The translations under genes were made by a program, and so were the position numbers. Below are positions 8,745 to 17,075 of a DNA stretch of 42,167 bases, in pieces (positions within the stretch are counted from its first letter, which is position 1; every line of letters begins with the position of its first letter). Under the pieces are notes generated by a model. That model made no database searches. It was given only the letters and a program-made list of their open reading frames with translations, and was not told where the DNA came from. This stretch comes from Armatimonadota bacterium (GTDB lineage: Bacteria; Armatimonadota; Hebobacteria; CAIYQO01): assembly GCA_020060775.1 (NCBI GenBank), contig JAGUZN010000335.1, forward strand, positions 1-42,167. Direction: 5' to 3'.

Positions 8745-10067
8745 ATGCTCGATCTACTCCTGTCAGCGCCGGTCCTTGTCAAAGTCACGGGTACGCTTGG
8801 CCTCATTCTGCTGATCAACCTGCTTCGCGTTCCACTCATGTACGCTATCCTGCTCGGGGCTCTGATCCTCGCTGTCTGGAGCGGGCACTCCCCCGCCGCT
8901 ATCGGCGATATTGCCTGGCAGCAATGCCTCTCCACCGACACGCTGCTGTTGATGGTGGTCATATTCCAGGTCATCTGGTTGAGTTCGCAGATGGAAGCCG
9001 TGGGCACGATGCGGGATCTGGTGGCCGCATTGCGTCGGCGTTTTCCGCATCGCGCGGCCATCGCCATGCTGCCCGCAGTGATCGGATTCCTCCCCATGCC
9101 CGGCGGGGCCATCTTTTCCGCGCCACTGGTCGATCAGTGTGACGTCGACCGCAAGGTCGCCCCGCTGCTGAAGACGCAGATCAATTACTGGTTCCGCCAT
9201 ATCTGGGAATACTGGTGGCCGCTCTATCCGGGGGTGCTGTTGGCCATGGCCATCACCGGGCTGGAAGTCTGGCAGATTATGATCGTCGGGCTGCCGTTAA
9301 CGCTCGGCTCTATCGCGGCCGGCTATTTCTTCCTGTTGCGCAAACTGCCGAGGACCAATGGCGACTGCGCTGGTGACGCGGCGGAAGCGTGCGCCGATAA
9401 TTTTGTAAAACTGTTGCTGCCCGTGCTGGTGGTCATCATCGGCTACGGCATCGTGCGCGTGAGTTATGCCGGGTTGCTCTGGCAGTGGCCCGCGCTGCCG
9501 CCGATGAACCGCTACCTGCCGATGGTGATCAGCCTCATCGCCGCCATGCTCGCCCTGCAGCGGCAGCGCCCGCTTGCGCCCGCGCAGTGGCGCGCCATCC
9601 TGACCTCGCGCAAGACGGTGATGATGGCGCTTATCGTGCTGAGTCTGCAAATCTACGGCGCATTCGTCAGCGCCCGCCTGCCCGGCGGCGAACCGATGAT
9701 GCAGGTGATGGATGGCGAATTGACACGTTGGGGCATCCCATTTCTGGCGGTCTGCATGCTCGTGCCCTTCATCAGCGGGCTCACGACCGGCATCGCCGTG
9801 GGGTTTGTCGGCGCGAGCTTTCCCATTGTCTTCAGCCTGTTGGGGGAGAACCCTTCGACCGCGCTGGTGCTGACGACCACGGTGCTCGCGTACGGCTGCG
9901 GCTATATCGGCATGATGGTCTCGCCCATTCACGTCTGCCTGATCGTCACCAATGAGCATTTCGAGACATCCCTCTTCCGCAGCATGTTCGGCATCCTCCG
10001 CCCCGTGACGGCGATGTTCGGGGTGGTGCTGCTCGTCTACTTTGCGATGAAATGGCTCATGCCTTAG
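8745..10067 (+). CDS. DUF401 family membrane permease
   Basis: A 440-residue integral membrane protein with about 10-12 hydrophobic segments, matching DUF401. Visible marks are the segment L-P-A-V-I-G-F-L-P-M-P-G-G-A-I-F-S-A-P, then N-Y-W-F-R-H-I-W-E-Y-W-W-P-L-Y-P-G, and a later G-Y-I-G-M-M-V-S-P-I-H-V-C-L segment. The family belongs to the large ion-transporter group (ArsB/NhaD-like) and is probably a transporter of an organic or inorganic anion; the substrate is unknown. The frame could begin at GTG 8715, but no ribosome site precedes it. ATG 8745 is preferred for the short distance from the TACAAT at 8705, though the GGGGG at 8725-8729 is rather far from it. The start is therefore uncertain. 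Confidence 0.82.
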   Translation: MLDLLLSAPVLVKVTGTLGLILLINLLRVPLMYAILLGALILAVWSGHSPAAIGDIAWQQCLSTDTLLLMVVIFQVIWLSSQMEAVGTMRDLVAALRRRFPHRAAIAMLPAVIGFLPMPGGAIFSAPLVDQCDVDRKVAPLLKTQINYWFRHIWEYWWPLYPGVLLAMAITGLEVWQIMIVGLPLTLGSIAAGYFFLLRKLPRTNGDCAGDAAEACADNFVKLLLPVLVVIIGYGIVRVSYAGLLWQWPALPPMNRYLPMVISLIAAMLALQRQRPLAPAQWRAILTSRKTVMMALIVLSLQIYGAFVSARLPGGEPMMQVMDGELTRWGIPFLAVCMLVPFISGLTTGIAVGFVGASFPIVFSLLGENPSTALVLTTTVLAYGCGYIGMMVSPIHVCLIVTNEHFETSLFRSMFGILRPVTAMFGVVLLVYFAMKWLMP

Positions 10068-10136
10068 GACAGATCAAGCAAGACCGGGCAGAGAAGTTGA
10101 ACACAGTTTCTAAGTGTTGTGAAAGAGAGAACCGGT

Positions 10137-10643
10137 ATGCCACACGATCATCATCGACGATGCGACCTGCCCTTTCGCTGGCCTGAACCGCCACTGGATA
10201 TCGTGCTGGTCGAGCCGGAAATCCCGCCGAATACCGGGAACATCGCCCGCCTGTGCGCGGCCACCGGCTCGCCGCTGTCGCTGGTGGGGCCGCTCGGTTT
10301 TCGCCTGCACGACCGTGCCTTGCGCCGTGCGGGGGTGGATTACTGGGATGCGGTGCATATCGCACGCTACGCGGATTTTCACGCCTATCGGGAAGCTCGA
10401 CGCCCGCCGCGCTGTTTCTTCTTCAGCACCCGGGGCGCGCGAAGCCACTTCGATGTGCGGTACGCGCCGGGCGATGCGCTGGTATTTGGCAGCGAGAGCC
10501 GCGGGTTGCCCGATGCCTTGCTCGATGCCTGGCCGGATTCCGTGATCCAGATCCCCATGCGCACTGATCGCGTACGCTCGCTCAACCTGGCGAACGCTGT
10601 GGCCATTGTACTGTATGAAGCGCTGCGCCAACTGCAGCAGTAA
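10137..10643 (+). CDS. trmL: tRNA (cytidine(34)-2'-O)-methyltransferase
   Basis: A 168-residue SPOUT-fold (SpoU/TrmH class) methyltransferase that uses S-adenosylmethionine to 2'-O-methylate the wobble base of certain tRNA-Leu species. The three family motifs are present: V-E-P-E-I-P-P-N-T-G-N-I-A-R-L-C (25-40), F-G-S-E-S-R-G-L-P (117-125) and I-Q-I-P-M-R-T-D-R-V-R-S-L-N-L-A-N-A-V-A (138-157). The length fits TrmL. ATG 10137 is chosen because AGAGAG precedes it; the in-frame GTG at 10119 has no ribosome site and sits beside a small inverted repeat (10100-10118). This is a housekeeping gene with no functional link to its neighbours. Confidence 0.93.
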   Translation: MPHDHHRRCDLPFRWPEPPLDIVLVEPEIPPNTGNIARLCAATGSPLSLVGPLGFRLHDRALRRAGVDYWDAVHIARYADFHAYREARRPPRCFFFSTRGARSHFDVRYAPGDALVFGSESRGLPDALLDAWPDSVIQIPMRTDRVRSLNLANAVAIVLYEALRQLQQ

Positions 10644-10713
10644 TCGGCATGTATCTTGCATACGCCGTCATCCTCCCTTTGCCTGAATGGTGATTTGACG
10701 AAAAGCTGTGAGG

Positions 10714-10751
10714 CGATGACCGGTGCCACGAGAAGGCCATCGCATCCGTTC
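10714..10751 (+). repeat. Degenerate copy of the translation-start region found at 13607-13644
   Basis: These 38 bases match 13607-13644 at 33 positions, and all five differences are transitions. Weaker similarity continues upstream to about 10697. In the other copy the segment holds the AGGAGG and GTG start of the tandem MBL gene; here AGGAGG has become AGAAGG and GTG has become GCA, and the frame stops within a few codons. It looks like a decayed fragment or a shared non-coding element in the 257-bp gap before carbamate kinase. Confidence 0.6.
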
Positions 10752-10843
10752 CATGAGCAAGCAGTAGCTAGGTGTTGGGGGTGTCAGCAGGAAATCGAGT
10801 ATCGATGTGTAATTATTCGCAGTGGCGCGATGATGCGCTTGGA

Positions 10844-10866
10844 TGTCAGACGAGTAATATCTGACA
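10844..10866. promoter_or_regulatory. Inverted repeat before carbamate kinase
   Basis: TGTCAGA (10844-10850) and TCTGACA (10860-10866) form a perfect 7-bp inverted repeat with a 9-base centre. It ends 34 bp before the carbamate kinase ATG, so it could be an operator or a leader hairpin. Position is the main support. Confidence 0.35.
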
Positions 10867-10900
10867 GAGCAGTCTCGTGGGACGACAGAGAGGATAAGAC

Positions 10901-11893
10901 ATGGTGCATCCGACACAGCGCATCCATCGTGACCTTTACCGCAGCGACCGTGAACTGGTGGTTGTCGCGTTGGGCGGCAACGCGTTGATCCAGGCCGGCG
11001 AGTCGGGAACCGTGGAGGAGCAGACGCGAAACGCCGAGACCATTTGCGGCTATCTCATGACCCTGGTCGAACGCGATTACAATATCATTATCACACACGG
11101 AAACGGACCACAGGTGGGCCAGCAGGTACTCCGTCACGAACGCGCCAGGGACATGGCGCCGGAGATGCCCCTCGACGTGGTGGTCGCGGAAACGCAAGGA
11201 AACATCGGCTATTTCCTCCAGCAGACGCTGCTGAACCACATCAACCGGCGGGACCTGTATCGGTATGTGGTCACCGTGATCTGCCAGGTTCTCGTCGAAC
11301 GCGACGACCCGGCGTTCTTGAATCCCTCCAAGCCCATTGGCACCTTTATGACCAAGGAACAGGCCGAGGCTATGAAGGCCAAACATGGCTGGCAAGTGGT
11401 CGAGGATTCGGGACGCGGCTACCGACGCGTGGTACCGAGTCCCATGCCGGTCAAGGTGATCCAGCGGCACATGATCCGCCATTCGGCACGAGAGGGGAAT
11501 ATTGTGATCGCCGGCGGAGGCGGAGGCATTCCGATCCGGTTCAGGGATGACGGTGATTACGAGGGTGTTGAGGCGGTCATCGACAAGGATCTCACTTCCG
11601 CGCTGCTGGCCACGGAAACGGAAGCCAATCTGCTGATCATCCTGATGCCATATGCCCAGGTGGCGTTGAATTTCGGCACGGATCGGCAACAAAATCTCTC
11701 TCGCGTGAGTGTGGATGAGGCTAAGCAATACCTGGCAGCCGGCCAGTTCCCGGCGGGAAGCATCGGCCCCAAAGTCCGCGGAGTGCTGAACTTTTTGGAG
11801 AATAGCGGCAAGGGTCGGCGGGCCATCATCACGCGAGCCGATCAACTCGACGCCGCCCTCGACGGCAAGGCCGGTACTGAGTTCTACCGCTGA
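10901..11893 (+). CDS. arcC: Carbamate kinase
   Basis: A 330-residue amino-acid-kinase-fold enzyme that reversibly transfers phosphate between carbamoyl phosphate and ADP, giving ATP, ammonia and CO2 in the catabolic direction. It has V-A-L-G-G-N-A-L at the N-terminus, T-H-G-N-G-P-Q-V-G, the long carbamate-kinase-specific insert with K-P-I-G-T-F-M, A-G-G-G-G-G-I-P, and V-I-D-K-D-L-T-S-A-L-L-A in the nucleotide site. AGAGAGGA precedes the ATG. No arginine deiminase, ornithine carbamoyltransferase or oxamate/allantoin genes are nearby, so its source of carbamoyl phosphate is not shown by this window. Confidence 0.93.
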   Translation: MVHPTQRIHRDLYRSDRELVVVALGGNALIQAGESGTVEEQTRNAETICGYLMTLVERDYNIIITHGNGPQVGQQVLRHERARDMAPEMPLDVVVAETQGNIGYFLQQTLLNHINRRDLYRYVVTVICQVLVERDDPAFLNPSKPIGTFMTKEQAEAMKAKHGWQVVEDSGRGYRRVVPSPMPVKVIQRHMIRHSAREGNIVIAGGGGGIPIRFRDDGDYEGVEAVIDKDLTSALLATETEANLLIILMPYAQVALNFGTDRQQNLSRVSVDEAKQYLAAGQFPAGSIGPKVRGVLNFLENSGKGRRAIITRADQLDAALDGKAGTEFYR

Positions 11894-12227
11894 TCGCTCA
11901 GCGAAGCGAGCTTTCTGCGTGCAAAAAGCTGTGTTTACTCGATCTTTTTGCGGAACGTGCCGCAAGTAGTTCACGTGCGATCGCCAGAGCTTTGAACACA
12001 GTTTGCATGACATCACGTGCCTGTCCCCGCTGTGCAAGTTAGTGAGATCACGACGTCTGGCTGCTTCGCAACACGAAAGTATCTATATGCCCGCAAGGGA
12101 AGGAACAGCATAATGCTCGTCGAACCCGTTATAGTCTGTGCTAAATAATCGCATATCGCTCGATATCGGCAGCGCCGTTGAGCAATGCGAATCCACACTC
12201 GCGTATCGTTTGAGAGGAGTTCTCCCA
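11894..12227. other. 334-bp intergenic region with competing hairpins
   Basis: No gene is supported here. GCAAAAAG (11921-11928) pairs perfectly with CTTTTTGC (11944-11951). An overlapping second hairpin joins TTGCGG (11948-11953) to CCGCAA (11960-11965), so the two cannot form together. The first lies 27 bases after the carbamate kinase stop and could end its transcript. A TATAGT at 12130-12135 might be a -10 for the next gene, but no matching -35 is visible. Confidence 0.5.
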
Positions 12228-13436
12228 GTGGACAAGCTGAAAGACATGAAACATTTGCTCTACACGGATGCGTATCATCCGGTAGAAATCGAGCGCTATC
12301 TGGACCCGACGATGGACCCCCCCATCCTCAAGTGGGACCCGGAACTCGGGTACTTCCACCAGAACCAGGCGTTGAAAGACGGCATCGATGGAGCGTGTAC
12401 CGCCAGCACCATGGATCCTACGTATTTCAACCGGACCATGATCAATTATGCGGATCAGCCCTGCCGCATCGCGACCTACGGCGACAGTTACACCCTGTGC
12501 GCGCAGGTGGGCGACGCCGAAACCTGGCAGGAAACGCTGGCCGGGCATCTGCGCGAGCCCATACGGAACTTCGGCGTGGGCGGGTATGGCGTCTTCCAGG
12601 CGTATCGCCGGGCCATGCGCATGGAGCAGATCAAAGAGATTGCGTCGGAATACCTGATCCTCAACATCTGGGATGACGACTACAAGCGCAACCTCGACGC
12701 CGCGCGCTGGATTCGCGTCGGCTGGATGGTACGCGACTTGCCGCGCGGTCTGAAAGACGGCTACCCGGTGCACGGTTTCCCCTGGGCGCATCTGCGTTAC
12801 GACGTCGACGCAGGCGCATGGGTCGAACGCCCCGGCATGTGCGAGAAGATTGAAGATTTGCGCAAGCTCGTCGGACAAGAGAACTTCTACAATGCCTTCA
12901 AGGACGATCCGGTTGCGCAACTCTACTGCCTCACCGAGGGCGGAGAAGCACCCGTTGAGCCGCAAGAAAAGCTGGCAGAAGCGTTCGGCGTCAAGGTCGA
13001 TCTGCGCAATCCGGAAACGCGCCAGGCGGATGCCCGCAAGTTGCACACCATCTACGGCATCCGGTCCACCATGTATACGGTCGACAAATTCCGCAAGTGG
13101 TGCGATGCCAATAACCGCAAACTCATGGTGCTGTTGAGCTACGATGTGCCCACTGTTCAGGCATTTTGCGATGGCAAGCCGCGCTTCGATGAAGAGTTCC
13201 TGGAATTCCTCGATCGCGAGAACTACCTCTACGTCGATACCCTGACCAGATTCCGCGATGAGTACCTGCAGTTCCGCGGCAGCATCGACGAATTCTGTAA
13301 TAAGTACTACGTCAGCCGCGCCGGCGCCCAGGTGTTCGGGCACTTCAACCCGCTGGGCTACTTCTGGTTTGCCCACGCTATCCGCAAGGATATCGTGAAC
13401 TGGCTCGATCCCAAGCCGCTGACCTATCGGGACTAG
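12228..13436 (+). CDS. SGNH/GDSL-like hydrolase-fold protein
   Basis: A 402-residue protein that appears to be an SGNH hydrolase relative. The usual blocks can be picked out: Y-G-D-S-Y (84-88) with the candidate nucleophile Ser87, N-F-G-V-G-G-Y-G (114-121) for the oxyanion Gly, L-N-I-W-D-D-D (145-151) for the Asn block, and H372-F-N-P-L-G-Y near the C-terminus for the catalytic His. Such proteins hydrolyse O-acyl or acetyl esters on glycans or lipids. The N-terminus lacks a signal peptide. GTG 12228 is chosen since AGGAG lies 8 bases upstream; an in-frame ATG-like start at 12138 has none. The substrate is unknown. A hairpin (13439-13468) follows the stop. Confidence 0.7.
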   Translation: MDKLKDMKHLLYTDAYHPVEIERYLDPTMDPPILKWDPELGYFHQNQALKDGIDGACTASTMDPTYFNRTMINYADQPCRIATYGDSYTLCAQVGDAETWQETLAGHLREPIRNFGVGGYGVFQAYRRAMRMEQIKEIASEYLILNIWDDDYKRNLDAARWIRVGWMVRDLPRGLKDGYPVHGFPWAHLRYDVDAGAWVERPGMCEKIEDLRKLVGQENFYNAFKDDPVAQLYCLTEGGEAPVEPQEKLAEAFGVKVDLRNPETRQADARKLHTIYGIRSTMYTVDKFRKWCDANNRKLMVLLSYDVPTVQAFCDGKPRFDEEFLEFLDRENYLYVDTLTRFRDEYLQFRGSIDEFCNKYYVSRAGAQVFGHFNPLGYFWFAHAIRKDIVNWLDPKPLTYRD

Positions 13437-13438
13437 CG

Positions 13439-13468
13439 ACGATCTCACCACGTCTTGTGGGGGATCGT
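13439..13468 (+). terminator. Hairpin after the SGNH-like gene
   Basis: ACGATC (13439-13444) pairs with GATCGT (13463-13468), and an inner CCAC (13448-13451) pairs with GTGG (13457-13460) around a 5-base loop. It lies two bases after the stop codon. No T-tract follows. Confidence 0.5.
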
Positions 13469-13507
13469 GGAGCATGGCTCGTGGCTGGCGAGGCGGATGG
13501 CCGTGAG

Positions 13508-13525
13508 TGTATCAGCAGTGATACA
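13508..13525. promoter_or_regulatory. 7-4-7 palindrome before the tandem MBL gene
   Basis: TGTATCA-GCAG-TGATACA is a perfect inverted repeat with the same 7-4-7 layout as the one at 7790-7807. It lies 110 bp before the start of the tandem MBL gene. The TGTAT..ATACA ends recall GntR-family operators; the resemblance is suggestive only. Confidence 0.4.
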
Positions 13526-13606
13526 GGCCAGAACTGCCCATGTCGCCAGCCGCGGGCCAGTCCCGCGAGACCTGACATACAGCGTATAAGACAACAGCTG
13601 CTGCGA

Positions 13607-13644
13607 CGATGACCGGCGCCACGAGGAGGCCATCGTGTCCGTCC
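13607..13644 (+). repeat. Start region of the tandem MBL gene, copied at 10714-10751
   Basis: This segment carries the GAGGAGG (13623-13629) and GTG (13635) of the next gene. It matches 10714-10751 at 33 of 38 positions, with only transitions between the copies. See the entry at 10714. Confidence 0.6.
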
Positions 13645-15176
13645 ACTGTGAACAACTCCTGCCGGGATTCTGGCGATTCGAAGACACCTGTAACGTCTAT
13701 GTCTTGCAGCGCGGCGAAGAGGCCATCGCGATTGACTTTGGCAGCGGCGCGTGGTTGGAGCATCTCCCCGCACTCGGCATACCCCGTCTCACCCACGTGT
13801 TCCTCACCCATCACCACGATGACCAGTGCGCCGGCCTCGCACGCCAAGCCTGCTGGCCGTTCACCATCCATGCGCCTGGCGGCGAGGAGCAGTTCATCGA
13901 TCCTGCCCATGCCGGGGAGTCGCACCGTGCGCCGTGGTTCATAGAGGGCTGCCCGGCCAGTTACGATGCCCCGCGGACGCGGCTGGCGAATGTGCAGTAC
14001 GACATCGGCGGGTTTGCTTGGTTCTTCGTGAACGGCTTCCGCCTGCGCTTTGTGCACACGCCCGGACATGGCCCCCATGCGCTCTCCGTGGTCTTTGAGC
14101 ACGCCGGACGGCAGATCGTTTGCTGCGGCGATGCCGCCCATGCCGGCGCCACGATCTGGGAGCCCTACCATCTGGAGTGGGACCACTGGACCGGCTCGGG
14201 CGCTCTGGCCGCCTGGCAGGGCATCGAGCGATTGCAGGGCCTCGGTATCGATCTCCTCTGTCCCGCGCACGGGCCTGTCGTCACCGAACAGCCACGCCGC
14301 ATGCTGCAGGCATTGAGCAAGAAACTGCTCGATTTCTACCGTGCCAAAGGTCATGTCAGTCCGGGTGAGGTGAACCGCGATCTCCAGCCCGAACAGCTTG
14401 GCCACGACTGCTTCCGCTATCTCCCGCACCTGTACCAGTTCGGCGGCAACGGCTATATGTTGATATCGGAATCGGGCGAAGCGCTGGTAGTCGATCCCTG
14501 GTCGAGCGATCTCGATACGCTGGCCTGGCTGTGCGACCACCTGCAGGTGCGCCCCACGGCGATGGCCGTCAGCCATTATCACTACGATCATTGCGACGGC
14601 ATTCCCGCCGTGCGTGAGCGCTATGCTGCAACGGCCTGGCTGCATCCCTGGGTTGCCGAGCCCTGGCAGGATGCCGCCCGCACCATCCTGCCCTGGCTGT
14701 TGCCGATCGATCTGCAGCCGTTTAACCTCTGGCCGGAAGACGGGGTCTGGCAGTGGAACGAGTACACCTTCGCAATTGCTCCCTGGCCTGGCCAGACCTG
14801 GTGGCATTGCGCGTTCATGGCCGAGGTTGATGGCCGACGCGTCCTGTTCGGCGGCGATACCTTCCAACCGACAGCATTATGGAACGGTACCAGCGGCTTC
14901 TGCGCGTTCAATAATAGCCGCTTCCTGGATGGCTACCTCCCCAGCGCAGAGCTGGCCCTCGCCTGGAAACCGCATATTATTGCTGCCGGGCATACTAACT
15001 GTTACGCCTTCTCCCCGTCGAAGTTTCGCAAGATCACGCGTTGGGCGCGGCAGGCTGATCAGGCGGTGCGGGCGCTGTGCCCTTCCGGCGATCTCGAGCG
15101 CGACTACTACATCGTGCACGAGCGTATCGCCGAAGCCGGCTACCGCACGCCCGGAAATCGCTCGGTGCCCGCGTAG
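13635..15176 (+). CDS. Tandem metallo-beta-lactamase-fold protein
   Basis: A 513-residue protein made of two metallo-beta-lactamase domains. Domain 1 (about 5-230) has T-H59-H-H61-D-D63-Q64, T-P-G-H145-G-P-H, C-G-D166 and P-A-H212-G. The final His of HxHxDH is Gln, so one zinc site is altered. Domain 2 (about 260-460) has S-H314-Y-H-Y-D-H319, W-P-G-Q-T-W-W-H391, G-G-D408-T and A-G-H453-T-N, with the usual H of the PGH motif replaced by Gln. Each domain therefore keeps a partly different metal set. GAGGAGG precedes the GTG start by 5 bases. It probably begins an operon with the amidotransferase-like gene 19 bp downstream. Family activities range from hydrolases to oxidoreductases, so no substrate can be named. 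Confidence 0.82.
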   Translation: MSVHCEQLLPGFWRFEDTCNVYVLQRGEEAIAIDFGSGAWLEHLPALGIPRLTHVFLTHHHDDQCAGLARQACWPFTIHAPGGEEQFIDPAHAGESHRAPWFIEGCPASYDAPRTRLANVQYDIGGFAWFFVNGFRLRFVHTPGHGPHALSVVFEHAGRQIVCCGDAAHAGATIWEPYHLEWDHWTGSGALAAWQGIERLQGLGIDLLCPAHGPVVTEQPRRMLQALSKKLLDFYRAKGHVSPGEVNRDLQPEQLGHDCFRYLPHLYQFGGNGYMLISESGEALVVDPWSSDLDTLAWLCDHLQVRPTAMAVSHYHYDHCDGIPAVRERYAATAWLHPWVAEPWQDAARTILPWLLPIDLQPFNLWPEDGVWQWNEYTFAIAPWPGQTWWHCAFMAEVDGRRVLFGGDTFQPTALWNGTSGFCAFNNSRFLDGYLPSAELALAWKPHIIAAGHTNCYAFSPSKFRKITRWARQADQAVRALCPSGDLERDYYIVHERIAEAGYRTPGNRSVPA

Positions 15177-15195
15177 CGCGTTTGAGGTAATCATT

Positions 15196-15945
15196 ATGGC
15201 AACACCCGTCATCCTCATCCCGGTCGGCAGTTTCTCGCATGTGCAACCGCCCTCCGATGAACCGGAGGCCTTTATCGGATGCGAGGCCGCCTATGCCGAA
15301 GCCGTTGCGCTGGCCGGCGGCACGCCACTGCTGGCGCCCGGTCTGCTGAAAGAGGATGCCGGTGCTGATGCCCTCGACCGCGCTGATGGTCTGCTGCTCG
15401 CCGGGGGCGGCGATTTTCACCCGCAACTCTACGGCGCCGATGTCGATGCGCAGACGCGCCAGCCTGACACGGACCGCGATGCGTTGGAGATTGCCCTCGT
15501 CTGGCACGCCATGCGCCGAAATATGCCGGTGCTGGGCATCTGCCGCGGCATGCAGGTCATCAACCTGGCGCGCGGTGGTGCGTTGCTGCCCCATCTGGAC
15601 GAGGGGACGCACGACGCAGTGCAGCATACCGTACATATCGAGCCCGAGACGCAACTGCGGCGCCTCGCCAACGCCGCTTCTGCCCGCGTAAACAGTTGGC
15701 ACCATCAGGCGGTCGATCGCCTGGGCAACGGATTGTGCGTCAATGCCCGCGCGGAGGACGGCATTGTGGAAGGGTTGGAATCGTCCGAAGCGCTCCCGGT
15801 GCTGGCCGTGCAGTGGCACCCTGAAGAAGATATGCCGCTCCAACCGCTCGCCATGGCGCTCTTCCGCTGCTTGATCAGCGAAGCCGAAACATACCGCGCC
15901 CGCCAGCACGATGCCGCCTGCCACGGTCACTCCGACCCGGAATAG
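15196..15945 (+). CDS. Class I glutamine amidotransferase-like hydrolase (peptidase C26, gamma-glutamyl hydrolase type)
   Basis: A 249-residue peptidase C26 family protein, of the group that includes PuuD (gamma-Glu-GABA hydrolase). The catalytic triad is visible: nucleophile Cys116 in G-I-C-R-G-M-Q, and His208 with Glu210 in Q-W-H-P-E-E. The Y...V..AGG.P.L.P opening and L-L-L-A-G-G-G-D-F-H-P block are typical of the family. GAGG lies 8 bases before the ATG. Purine or putrescine pathway partners are not next to it, so its gamma-glutamyl substrate is unknown. Its 19-bp gap to the MBL gene and 76-bp gap to the methyltransferase gene suggest one transcript. Confidence 0.88.
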   Translation: MATPVILIPVGSFSHVQPPSDEPEAFIGCEAAYAEAVALAGGTPLLAPGLLKEDAGADALDRADGLLLAGGGDFHPQLYGADVDAQTRQPDTDRDALEIALVWHAMRRNMPVLGICRGMQVINLARGGALLPHLDEGTHDAVQHTVHIEPETQLRRLANAASARVNSWHHQAVDRLGNGLCVNARAEDGIVEGLESSEALPVLAVQWHPEEDMPLQPLAMALFRCLISEAETYRARQHDAACHGHSDPE

Positions 15946-16021
15946 CGGGATACGGTCGGTCGTACACGAAAAAGTTCACATGATGCCTGCACCAGTGATA
16001 AGCAGTATGGAGGTTTCACCG

Positions 16022-17047
16022 ATGATGACCCCACGTGAACGGGTGCTGGCACGGCTAAACGGCCAGCCCGTTGATCGTGCCCCCAATTTCTCGATTCTGA
16101 TGATGTTCGCCTCCCGCTATATCGGGAAGCCGTTCGACGCCTTTTGCACGGACTATCGCGTCCTGGTCGAAGCGAACCTCAAATGCAACGAGGATTTCGG
16201 CATCGACCTGCTGAACACGATGTCTGATGCCTATCGCGAGACTGCCGACTACGGGGCGCCAATCAGTTTTCCGCACAACAGCCTGCCGCTCTGCCACGCG
16301 CCTCTGTTGGCGAATCTTTCGGAGTGGAAGAAGCTGTCGCATTTTGATCCCTGGCAATCCACCCGCATCCTCGACCGCATCAAGGCTGTCGAGTTGTACA
16401 AACAGGAAGCCGGCGATCACTATCCTATCCTCGGCTGGGTTGAAGGCCCGATTGCCGAACTGGCCGACCTGCACGGTTTGACGGATGCGCTCATCGCCCT
16501 GCAGGAAGAACCGGAACTGGTGGAAGACGTATTCACGTTTCTCGTCGATGTGGCGATTGATTGTGCTCGCACGCAGATCGATGCCGGCGCCGACATCATC
16601 GGTATTGGCGATGCCGCCGCCTCGCTGTTGAGCCCGCACGCCTATCGGGAGCGGGTGTTGCCCTTCGAACAACGCCTCATCCGCGCCATCCACGCTGCGG
16701 GCGCCCGGGTGAAGTTGCATATCTGCGGCGATGTGACGCATCTGCTGCAGGACATCTGGCGCACTGGCGCGGATGTCATCGACCTCGATTGGATGGTGGA
16801 TATCCGTTCCGCGCTGTCCATCTGGCCCGAAGGCCCGATCGCCTGCGGTAATTTCGACCCTGTGGCCGTCATGCTGCAGGGCACGCCGGACGATGTGCGC
16901 CGTGCGACGCGGCGCAACCTGGAGGAGGGCGGCGACCGCATCTGCATCGCTCCCGGCTGCGAAGTCCCGCCCGACACCCCGCACGCCAATCTCCTCGCCC
17001 TGCATGAGGCGATCTGCTCCGCCGCCGGAATCTCGGCAGAAAGCTGA
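16022..17047 (+). CDS. UroD-like methyltransferase (MtaA/MtbA type)
   Basis: A 341-residue TIM-barrel protein of the uroporphyrinogen decarboxylase superfamily. The zinc-thiolate motif of corrinoid methyltransferases (MtaA, MtbA) is present: H233-x-C235-G-D, with a likely third ligand at Cys313 in A-P-G-C-E-V-P. It is therefore more likely a methyltransferase than a haem-pathway decarboxylase. The usual partners (corrinoid-binding protein, substrate-specific methylase) are not in the window, so its methyl donor and acceptor are unknown. ATG 16022 lies 8 bases after GGAGG (16009-16013); a longer frame from 15911 overlaps the previous gene. It is followed by the AraC regulator 28 bp on. Confidence 0.85.
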   Translation: MMTPRERVLARLNGQPVDRAPNFSILMMFASRYIGKPFDAFCTDYRVLVEANLKCNEDFGIDLLNTMSDAYRETADYGAPISFPHNSLPLCHAPLLANLSEWKKLSHFDPWQSTRILDRIKAVELYKQEAGDHYPILGWVEGPIAELADLHGLTDALIALQEEPELVEDVFTFLVDVAIDCARTQIDAGADIIGIGDAAASLLSPHAYRERVLPFEQRLIRAIHAAGARVKLHICGDVTHLLQDIWRTGADVIDLDWMVDIRSALSIWPEGPIACGNFDPVAVMLQGTPDDVRRATRRNLEEGGDRICIAPGCEVPPDTPHANLLALHEAICSAAGISAES

Positions 17048-17075
17048 CGGAAAGATCACGATTCACAGGCCACCG

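Noticed and set aside
10656..10988. 110-codon open frame overlapping the start of carbamate kinase
   Set aside because: Its composition (many Cys, Arg, Trp) looks non-coding and it includes the decayed repeat; no ribosome site.
10097..12004. TTGAACACAGTTT present at 10097-10109 and 11992-12004
   Set aside because: A 13-base exact match is expected several times by chance in 42 kb; no further similarity around it.
10784..12037. 417-codon open frame on the minus strand across carbamate kinase
   Set aside because: The plus-strand gene is a complete carbamate kinase; the antisense frame lacks any domain or start signal.
12141..13475. 444-codon open frame on the minus strand, opposite the SGNH-like gene
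   Set aside because: No ribosome site or family marks; it mirrors the coding gene on the other strand.
13512..14867. 451-codon open frame on the minus strand, opposite the tandem MBL gene
   Set aside because: A shadow of the MBL gene with clear metal motifs; no recognisable domain in the antisense frame.
16022..17047. Uroporphyrinogen decarboxylase (hemE)
   Set aside because: The H-x-C-G-D zinc motif points to a corrinoid-type methyltransferase, and no other haem genes are close.
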